Shown: piece after piece, positions 53,801-64,000 of the stretch
How the letters are laid out: the number at the start of each line of letters is the position of its first letter
Numbering within the stretch: the first letter of the stretch is position 1
Source of the DNA: Ricinus communis
Taxonomy: Eukaryota > Streptophyta > Magnoliopsida > Malpighiales > Euphorbiaceae
Reading direction: 5' to 3'
Length of the DNA: 64,000 bases
Assembly: GCF_019578655.1 (NCBI RefSeq)
Contig: NC_063264.1
Coordinates: forward strand, 15,922,429 to 15,986,428
Made by a program: the position numbers and the translations under genes
The notes under the pieces: generated by a model
Told to the model about the DNA's origin: nothing
The model's database searches: none
Seen by the model: the letters and a program-made list of their open reading frames with translations, nothing else

Positions 53801-55092
53801 ATTTTACGGGGTTATTATCTTATATCATCAAATATACCCCTTTTACTGGTTATTTTCTCATATTCTGAAATTAAACCATTTAAATGGCCGTTTTCTCATA
53901 CTCACAAATATACCAATTTTACGGGATTATTTTCTTATATCAACAAATATACCCCTTTTATACGGGGTTGTTTTCTCATATTCTAAAATTAACCTATTTA
54001 AGAGGTTTTTTCTCATATTCAAAAATATACCAAGATTAGGGGGTTAGTTTCTCTGATTAATAAATATTCTCGTATTACGAAGTTTTTTCTAATATTTATA
54101 AATATACCCCTCTTACGGGGTTGTTTTCTCATATTAAAAATTCTGATTCTCTACTTCGGTTGTTTTCTACACTGCGAACTACAGACCACTTTTACTTTTT
54201 TACGTTTATTTTCTCAGATTCATAAATATACATGTTTTACGAGATTATTTTCTTAAATTCATAAATATACATATTTTAGGGGGTTCTTTTCTCATATTCT
54301 TAAATATACACGTTTTACGGGGTTATTTTCTTATATTGATAAATATACCACTTTTACGTGGTCATTTTCTCTCACAATAAATTATTAGCACTATTATGGG
54401 GTTGTTTTCTCAAATTCATAAACATACACGCTTTACTAAGGTTATTTTCTTATATCGACAACATACCCCTTTTACGGTGTTATTTTCTCATATTATAAAA
54501 TTATCCCATTTAAGGGTTGTTTTCTCATACCATAAATATACCAATACTTTCAGGTTATTTTCTTTGATTGATAAATATCCCCGTATTACATGCTTATTCT
54601 CAAATATTTATAAATATATTCCTCTTATGGGGTTGTTTTTCAGGATTCATAAATAAACACGCTTTACGGGGTTAATTTATTATATGGACTAATATACCCC
54701 TTTTATGGGGTTATTTTCTCATATTATAAAATTAACCAATTTAGGGGTTGTTTTCTCATATTCACTAATATACAAAAATCTTGTTGTTTCTAGTATTTAT
54801 AAATATACACCTCTTACGGATTTGTTTCTCTCGTGATTAAATGAGTTACCCATTTAACGAGGTCAAGCTTACTGTGACCGCAATTACAAGATTTCTTTTG
54901 CTGTGTTTATTTTCTCAGGATTTAAATATATATCTTTACGAGGTTATTTTCTTATATTGATAAATATACATATTTTACGTGGTTATTTTCTTACATTGAT
55001 AAATATACCACTTTTACACTGGGCCATTTTTTATAATAAATTATTATAACTATTATGGGGTTTTCTCCCTCAAATCTATAAATATATATATA
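47821..55092 (+). repeat. Satellite array block 4
   Basis: Same satellite, + orientation. A segment around 48870-49700 reappears at 53285-54150 and 60705-61600, carrying the rare variant TTATTATCTTATATCATC. Sequence from 53161 to the gap looks degraded by small indels. No gene seen. Confidence 0.95.
53161..55092 (+). repeat. Near-copy of 60585-62510, indel-rich, abutting the assembly gap
   Basis: Follows 60585-62510 monomer for monomer but with many small irregular indels and substitutions. At 54140-54195 the monomer text is scrambled where the other copy (61566-61620) is regular. Similar spots are at 53341-53375 and 54825-54910. This looks like low-quality sequence at a contig end rather than biological divergence. 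Confidence 0.75.
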
Positions 55093-55592
55093 NNNNNNNN
55101 NNNNNNNNNNNNNNNNNNNNNNNNNNNNNNNNNNNNNNNNNNNNNNNNNNNNNNNNNNNNNNNNNNNNNNNNNNNNNNNNNNNNNNNNNNNNNNNNNNNN
55201 NNNNNNNNNNNNNNNNNNNNNNNNNNNNNNNNNNNNNNNNNNNNNNNNNNNNNNNNNNNNNNNNNNNNNNNNNNNNNNNNNNNNNNNNNNNNNNNNNNNN
55301 NNNNNNNNNNNNNNNNNNNNNNNNNNNNNNNNNNNNNNNNNNNNNNNNNNNNNNNNNNNNNNNNNNNNNNNNNNNNNNNNNNNNNNNNNNNNNNNNNNNN
55401 NNNNNNNNNNNNNNNNNNNNNNNNNNNNNNNNNNNNNNNNNNNNNNNNNNNNNNNNNNNNNNNNNNNNNNNNNNNNNNNNNNNNNNNNNNNNNNNNNNNN
55501 NNNNNNNNNNNNNNNNNNNNNNNNNNNNNNNNNNNNNNNNNNNNNNNNNNNNNNNNNNNNNNNNNNNNNNNNNNNNNNNNNNNNNNNNNNNN
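55093..55592. other. Assembly gap, 500 N
   Basis: Exactly 500 N, so probably a placeholder of unknown true size. Satellite on both sides, in the same orientation. Confidence 0.99.
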
Positions 55593-58500
55593 TTTTCTTA
55601 AATTGATAAATATACCACTTTTACGGGGTCATTCTCTCATAATAGATTATTGGCACTATTATGGGGTTGTCTTCCCAAATTCATAAACATACACGTTTCA
55701 CGGCTTTATTTTCTTATATTGACAAATATAACCCTTTTACGGGGTTATTTTCTCATATTATAAAATTAATCCATTTAAGGGGTCGTTTTCTCATACTGAT
55801 AAATATACCAAAATTACGGAGTTATTTTCTCTGATGGATAAATATCCCAGTATTACAGGATTGTTTTCTAATATTTATAGATATATGTTTTCTCATATTA
55901 AAAAATATACCACTTCTAACGAGGCTGTTTTTTCAGACTCGCAATTACACTACTTTTACGGGTTTGTCTTCTAAAATTCAAAAATATACATGTTTTACGA
56001 GGTTATTTTCCTATATTGATAAATATATCACTTTTACGGGGTCGTTCTCTCAAAATAAATTATTAGCACTATTATGGGGTTTTTTCCCAAATTCATAAAT
56101 ATATACATTTTATGGGGTTATTTTCTTATATGGACAAATATACCCCTTTTACGGGGTTATTTTCTCATATTCTAAATTACCTCATTTAAGGGGTTGTTTA
56201 CTCATACTCATAAATATACCAAAATTACGGGGTTATTTTCTCCCATTGATAAATATCCCCATATTACGGGGTTGTTTTCTCATATTAAAAAATTTACCCC
56301 TTCTAATCTATTTTCAAGACTGCAATTACTACTTTTATAGTGGTTGTTTCTATATTAAAAAATTTACCCCTTTTAATGAGGTTGTTTTCTCAGACTCGCA
56401 ATTCACTACTTTTATAGTGTTGTTTTCTCAGATTCATAAATATACACATTTTACGAGGTTATTTTCTTATATTGATAAATATACCATTTTTACGAGGTCG
56501 TTTTCTCATAATAAATTATTAGCACTATTATGGGATTGTTTTCTCAAATTCATAAATATACACGAATTACGGGGTGATTTTTATATCGACAAATATAACC
56601 CTTTTACGGGATTATTTTCTTATATTATAAAATAAATCCATTTAAGGGTCGTTTTCTCTTACTCACAAATATAACAAAATTACGGGGTTATTTTCTCCGA
56701 TTGATAAATATCCCCGTATTACCGGGTTATTTTCTAATATTTATAGATATATCCCGCTTATAGGGTTATTTCCTCGTATTAATAAATTTTTCCTTCTACG
56801 AGACTGTTTTTTCAAACTCGCAATTACACTACTTTTACGGGGTTGTTTTCTCATATTCATAAATATACTAGTTTATGAGGTTATTTTCTTACATTGATAA
56901 ATATACCACTTTTACGGGGTCGTTTTCTCATAATAAATTATTAGCACTATTATGGGGTTGTTTTCTCAAATTTATAAATATACACGTTTTACGAGGTTAT
57001 TTTCTTACATCGACAAATATACCCCTTTTACGGAGTTATTTTCTCTTATTCTAAAATTACCCCATTTAAGGGGTTATTTTCTCATACTCACAAATATACC
57101 AAAATTTCGGGGTTATTTTCTCCAATTGATAAATACCTTGTATTACGGGATTGTTTTCTCATATGAAAAAATTTATCCCTTCTAACGAGGCTGTTTTCTA
57201 AGACTTGTAATTCACTACTTTTACAGTGTTCTTTTCTCATATTAAAAAATTTACCTTTTCTAACGAGGCTGTTTTCTCAAACTCGCAATTCACTACTTTT
57301 ACAGTGTTGTTTTCTCAGATTCATAAATATACACGTTTTATGAGGTTATTTTCTTATATTGATAAATATACCACTTTTACGGGGTCGTTTTCTCATAATA
57401 AACTATTAGCACTATTATGGGGTTGTTTTCTCAAATTCATAAATATATAAGTTTTAGGGGGTTATTTTCTTATATAGACAAATATAACTCTTTTACGGGG
57501 TTATTTTGTTATATTATAAAATTAGTACATTTAAGGGGTCATTTTTCATATTCACAAATATTCCAAGATTACGAGTTTATTTTCTCCAATTGATAAAAAT
57601 CCCCGTATTACGGGGTTGTTTTCTAATATTTATAGATATACCCCTCTTACGGGTTATTTTCTTATGTTAAAAAATTTACCAGTTCTAACAAGGATGTTTT
57701 CTCAGACTCGCAATTACACTACATTTACGGGATTATTTTCTTAGATTCAGAAATATATACGGTTTACATGGTTAGTTTCTTATATGGATAAATATACCAC
57801 TTTTACAGGGTCATTTTCTCATAATAAATTATTAGCACTATTATGGGGTTGTTTTCTCAAATTTATAAATATACACTTTTTACAGGGTTATTTTCTTATA
57901 TCGACAAATATAACCCTTTTACGGGGTTATTTTCTTATATTATAAAGTTAATCCATTTAAGGAGTCGTTTTCTCATACTCATAAATATACCAAAATTATG
58001 GGGTTATTTTCGCCGATTAATAAATATCAACGTATTACGGGATTATTTTCTAATATTTATAAATATACCCCTCTTACGGGGTTGTTGTGTCATATGAAAA
58101 ATTTATCCCTTCTAACGAGGTTGTTTTCTCAGACTCGCAATTACACTACTTTTCCAGTGTTGTTTTCTCAGATTTATAAATATACACGTTTTACGATATT
58201 ATTTTCTTATATTGATAAATATACTACTTTTACGGGGTCGTTTTCTCATAATAAATTATTAGCACTATTATAGGGTTGTTTTTTCAAATTCATAAATATA
58301 CACGTTTTATGGGGTTATTTTCTTATATCTAGAAACATAACCCTTTTACGCGGATATTTTTTCATATTATAGAATTAATTCATTTAAGGGGTCATTTTTG
58401 CATACTCACAAATATACCAAAATTACGGAGTTATTTTCACCGATTGATAAATATCAGCGTATTACGGTATTGTTTTCTAATACTTATAGATATACCCCTC

Positions 58501-61500
58501 TTATAGGGTTATTTTCTCAAATTCTAAAATTGACCCATTTAAGGGGTTGTTTACTCATACTCACAATTATGTCAAAATTACGGGGTTGTTATCTAATATT
58601 TATAGATATACACCTCTTACGGTGTTGTTTTCTCATATTAAAAAACTTACCCCTTGTAAAGAGGCTATTTTCACAGACTCGCAATTACACTACTTTTACA
58701 GGGTTGTTTTCTTAGATTCATATATATACACGTTTTACGAGGTTATTTTCTTATATTGAGAAATATACCACTTTTACAAGGTCGTTTTCTCATAATAAAT
58801 TATTAGCACTATTATGGGTTCTTTTCTCAAATTCATAAATATACACGTTTTACGAGGTTCTTCTCTTTTATGGGATTATTTTCTGATATTATAAAATTAA
58901 TCTATTTAAGGGGTCGTTTTCTCATACTCACAAATATACCAAAATTACGAGATTATTTTCTCCAATTGAGATATATCCGTATTATGGGGTTGTTTTCTAA
59001 TATTTATAAATATACCCCTCTTATGGGGTTGTTTGGTCAAATTAACAAATTTACCCCTTTTAACGGGCTATTTTTTCAGACTCGTAATTATACTACTTTT
59101 ACGGGGTTGTTCTCTCAGATTAATAAATATACACGTTTTACAAGGTTATTTTCTTATATTTATAAATATACCACTTTTATGGGGTCGTTTTCTCATAATA
59201 GATCATTAACACTAGTATGGGGTTGTTTTCTCAAATTCATAGATATACACATTTTACGAGATTATTTTCTTATATCGACAAATATACCCCTTTTATGGGG
59301 TTATTTTCTCATATTCTAAAATTACCCCATTTAAGGGGTTGTTTTCTTATACTCAGAAATATACCAAAATTTTGAGGTCTTTTTCTCCCATTGATAAATA
59401 TCCTTACAGAGTTGTTTTCTCATATCAAAAAATTTACCCCTTTTAATGAAGCTGTTTTCTCACACTCACAATTCACTACTTTTACAGTGTTGTTTTCTCA
59501 TATTCGTAAATATACACATTTTACAAGGTTATTTTCTTATATTGATAAATATACCACTTTTAAAGGGTCGTTTTCTCATAATAAATTATTACCACTATTA
59601 TGGGGTTGTTTTCTCAATTTCAGAAATATACACGTTTTACGGGGTTATTTTTTTATATCGACAAGTATACCCTTCTTACGGGATTATTTTCTCATATTAT
59701 AAAAATTAATCCATTTAAGGGGTCGTTTTCTCATACTTACAAATATACCAAAATTACGGGATTATTTTCTCCGATTGAAATATCCCCGCATTACACTACT
59801 TTTACAAGTTTGTTTTCTGAGATTCATAAATATACATGTTTTACGGAGATATTTTCTTATATTGATAAATATACATATTTTACGGGGCTATTTTCTTACA
59901 TTGATAAATATACCACTTGTACGGGGTCGTTTTTTCATAATAAATTATTAGCACTATTATGGGGTTGTTTTCTCAAATTCATAAATACACACGTTTTACG
60001 GGATTATTTTCTTTTATCGACAAATATAACCCTTTTACAGGGTTTCTTATATTATAAAATTAACCCATTTAAGGGGTTGTTTTCTCATACTCACAAATAT
60101 ACTAAAATTACAGGATTATTTTCTCCCATTGATAAATATCCCCGTATTGTGGGGTTGTTTGCTAATATTTATAATATACCCCTCTTACAGGGTTGTTTTC
60201 TCATATTAAAAAATTTACACTTTCTAGCGATGCTGCTTTTTCAGACTCGCAATTACATTATTTTCTTATGGGATTATTTTCTCAGATTCACAAATACACA
60301 CGTTTTACGATGTTATTTTCTTATATTGATAAATATAACACTTTTATGGGGTCGTTTGCTCATATTAATTTATTAGCAATATTACGGGTTTGTTTTGTCA
60401 AATTTATAAATACACACGTTTTACTGGATTATTTTCTTATATCGACAAATATACCCCTTTTACGAGGTTATTTTCTCATATTCTAAAATTAACCCATTTA
60501 AGGGGTTGTTTTCTCATACTCATAAATATAAAAAAATTACGGGGTTATTTTCTCTGATTAATACATATCCTCGTATTACGGGGTTGTTTTCTAATATTCA
60601 AAAATTTACCCCTTCTACGAGTGTGTTTTCTGAGACTAGTAATTACACTACTTTTACGAGATTATTTTCTTAAATTCATAAATATACATATTTTAGGGGG
60701 TTGTTTTCTCAGATTCATAAATATACACATTTCACCGAGTTATTTTCTTATATTGATAAGTATACCACTTTTACTCGGTCGTTTTCGCATAATAAATTAT
60801 TAGCACTATTATGGGTTGTTTTCTCAAATTCATAAATATACACGTTTTACGAGGTTATTTTCTTATATCGACAAATATATCCCTTTTACGGGTTATTTTC
60901 TCATATTCAAAAATTACCCTATTTAAGTGGTTGTTTTCTCATACTCGCAAATATACCAAAATTACGGGGTTATTTTCTTATATCAATAAATATCCCTGTA
61001 TTTCGGGGTTATTTTCTCATATTAAAAAATAGACCCCTTCCACGTGGTTGTTTTCTTAGACTCGCAATTACACTACTTCTACGGGCTTGTTTACTCAGAT
61101 TCATAAAGATACACGTTTTACGGGTTATTTTCTTATATTGATAAATATACCACTTTTACGGGGGTCGTTTTCTCATATTAAATTATTAGCACTATTATGG
61201 GGTTGTTTTCTCAAATTCATAAATATACACATTTTACGGGGTTATTATCTTATATCATCAAATATACCCCTTTTACTGGTTATTTTCTCATATTCTGAAA
61301 TTAAACCATTTAAATGGCCGTTTTCTCATACTCACAAATATACCAATTTTACGGGATTATTTTCTTATATCAACAAATATACCCCTTTTATACGGGGTTG
61401 TTTTCTCATATTCTAAAATTAACCTATTTAAGAGGTTTTTTCTCATATTCAAAAATATACCAAGATTAGGGGGTTAGTTTCTCTGATTAATAAATATTCT

Positions 61501-64000
61501 CGTATTACGAAGTTTTTTCTAATATTTATAAATATACCCCTCTTACGGGGTTGTTTTCTCATATTAAAAAATTTACCCCTTCTACGGGGTTGTTTTCTCA
61601 TACTCGCAACTGCACTACTTTTACGGGTTTATTTTCTCAGATTCATAAATATACATGTTTTACGAGATTATTTTCTTAAATTCATAAATATACATATTTT
61701 AGGGGGTTCTTTTCTCATATTCTTAAATATACACGTTTTACGGGGTTATTTTCTTATATTGATAAATATACCACTTTTACGTGGTCATTTTCTCATAATA
61801 AATTATTAGCACTATTATGGGGTTGTTTTCTCAAATTCATAAATATACACGTTTTACGGGGTTATTTTCTTATATCGACAAATATACCCCTTTTACGGTG
61901 TTATTTTCTCATATTATAAAATTATCCCATTTAAGGGGTTGTTTTCTCATACTCATAAATATACCAATACTTTGTGGTTATTTTCTTTGATTGATAAATA
62001 TCCCCGTATTACATGCTTATTCTCAAATATTTATAAATATATTCCTCTTATGGGGTTGTTTTTTCAGATTCATAAATAAACACGTTTTACGGGGTTAATT
62101 TATTATATGGACTAATATACCCCTTTTATGGGGTTATTTTCTCATATTATAAAATTAACCAATTTGAGGGGTTGTTTTCTCATATTCACTAATATACAAA
62201 AATTCCGGTGTTGTTTTCTAGTATTTATAAATATACACCTCTTACGGATTTGTTTTCTCAGATTAAATGAGTTACCCATTTAACGAGGCTGTTTTGTCAG
62301 ACTCGCAATTACAGTACTTTTACAGGTTTATTTTCTCAGATTTATAAATATATATCTTTTACGAGGTTATTTTCTTATATTGATAAATATACATATTTTA
62401 CGTGGTTATTTTCTTACATTGATAAATATACCACTTTTACACGGTCATTTTTTCATAATAAATTATTATAACTATTATGGGGTTTTCTCCTCAAATTCAT
62501 AAATATATATATATACTTTTTACGGGGTTATTTTCTTATATCGACAAATATACCCCTACTACGGGGTTGTTTTCTCATATTTTAAAATTAACTCATTTAA
62601 GGAGTTGTTTTCTCATACTCACAAATATACCAAAATTACAGTGTTATTTTCTCCAATTGATAAATATCCCCATATTACGAGGTTGTATTCTAATATTTAT
62701 ATATATACCCCTCTTACGGGGTTGTTTTCTCATAATAAAAAATTTACCCCTTCTAACGAGACTGTTTTCTGAGACTCGCAATTCATTACTTTTACGGTGT
62801 TATTTTCTCAAATTCATAAATATACAAATTTTATGAGGTTATCTTCTTATATTGATAAATATACCACTTTTACGAGGTCATTTTCTCATAATAAATTATT
62901 AGCACTATTATGGGGTTGTTTTCTCAAATTCATAAATATATACGTATTACGGGGTTATTTTCTTATATCGACAAATATAAGCCTTTTACGGGGTTATTTT
63001 CTCATATTATAAAATTAATCCATTTAAGGGGTCATTTTCTCTTACTCACAAATATAATAAAATTACGGGGTTATTTTCTCCGATTGATAAATATCCTCGT
63101 ATTACGGGGTTGTTTTCTAATATTTATAGATATATCACTCTTACGGGGTTATTTTCTCGTGTTAATAAATTTAGCCCTTCTAACGAGGCTGTTTTCTCAT
63201 ACTCGCAATTACACTACCTTTACGAGGTTGTTTTCTCAAATTCATAAATATACACGTTTTTCGAGGTAATTTTCTTATATTGATAAATATACTACTTTTA
63301 CGGGGTCGTTTTCTCATAATAAATTATTAGCACTATTTATGGGGTTGTTTTCTCAAATTCATAAATATACACATTTTATGAGGTTATTTTCTTACATCGA
63401 CAAATATACGCCTTTTATGCAGTTATTTTCTCATACTATTAAATTACCCCATTTAAGGAGTTATTTTCTTATAGTCACAAATATACCAAAATTTCGAGGT
63501 TATTTTCTCCAATTGATAAATACCCTGTATTATGGGGTTGTTTTCTCATATTAGAAAATTTACCCCTTCTAACGATGTTGTTTTCTCAAACTCGCAATTA
63601 CACTAACTTTATGGTGCTGCTTTCTCAGATTCATAAATATACACGTTCTACGAAGTTATTTTCTTATATTGATAAATAAACCATTTTTACGGGGTCGTTT
63701 TCTCATAATAAATTATTAGCACTATTATGGGGTTGCTTTCTCAAATTCATAAATATAGACGTATTACGGGGTTAATTTCTTATATCGACAAATATACCCC
63801 TTTTATGCAGTTATGTTCTCATTTTATGAAATCAATCCATTTAAGGGGTCGTTTTCTCATACTCACAAATATACCAAAATTTCAGGGTTATTTTCTCATA
63901 TTAAAAATTTACCCCCTTCTAACGATGCTATTTTCTCAAACTCGCAATTACACTACTTTTATGGTGCTGTTTTCTCAGATTCATAAATATACACATTTTA
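55593..64000 (+). repeat. Satellite array block 5, mosaic of segments found elsewhere in the window
   Basis: Same satellite, + orientation. In order it resembles 10045-11112 plus 18007-21078 (55593 to about 59795), then 34000-34750 (59805-60560), then 53161-55092 (60585-62510), then about 1-960 (62340-63300), and then parts like 7470-7910 (63340-63800). No gene seen. The array continues beyond the window end. Confidence 0.94.
56648..56652. other. Empty insertion site paralogous to the CRM target
   Basis: The flanks of the CRM element (up to 11112 and from 18007) are joined here with a single GTCGT: TTTAAGGGTCGTTTTCTCTT. Surrounding monomers match both flanks over kilobases. Confidence 0.88.

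Overview
The window looks like nuclear DNA from a flowering plant. It is AT-rich and about 73% of it (about 46.5 kb) is one tandem-repeat satellite family. The rest is plant-type LTR retrotransposon DNA plus a 500-N assembly gap. I see no host protein gene, tRNA, rRNA or CRISPR array. The long open frames across the satellite exist because the ~39-bp monomer is 13 codons long and keeps its frame open.

Layout. Satellite, + orientation: 1-11112, 18007-22531, 31285-44601, 47821-55092 and 55593-64000. Satellite, inverted: 44602-44731 and 46111-47820. The satellite is cut by (i) a 6,894-bp Ty3/gypsy element at 11113-18006 with two LTRs, 5-bp target duplications, tRNA-iMet primer site, broken gag and protease, an open RT-RNaseH-integrase frame, and a polypurine tract and pol 3' end that run into the 3' LTR, the arrangement known from centromeric CRM elements; (ii) three solo LTRs of one family nested inside one another at 22532-31284, each with its own 5-bp target duplication; (iii) a 1,379-bp solo LTR at 44732-46110 inside the inverted segment; (iv) the N gap at 55093-55592.

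Satellite organisation. Monomers of 38-41 bp share a GGGGTTRTTTTCT core followed by an AT-rich arm. They come in about eleven recognisable kinds in fixed order, giving a higher-order unit of about 425-430 bp, with longer variants near 470 bp. Larger layers sit on top: a 1,356-bp block repeated four times (38861-44285), and mosaic kilobase-scale duplications. One of these (55593 to about 59795) is a copy of 10045-21078 that lacks the CRM element and so shows the empty insertion site.

Interpretation. A CRM-type element, short-monomer higher-order satellite, dyad-rich monomer junctions, nested LTR elements and an inversion together suggest a centromeric or pericentromeric array. That is an inference: nothing in the sequence alone shows CENH3 occupancy. 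The best candidates for something undescribed are the 39-bp/11-monomer satellite itself, compensatory dyads at its monomer junctions, the clustering of three unrelated insertions in the same ~10 bp of the monomer, and covarying hairpin repeats inside the nested LTRs.
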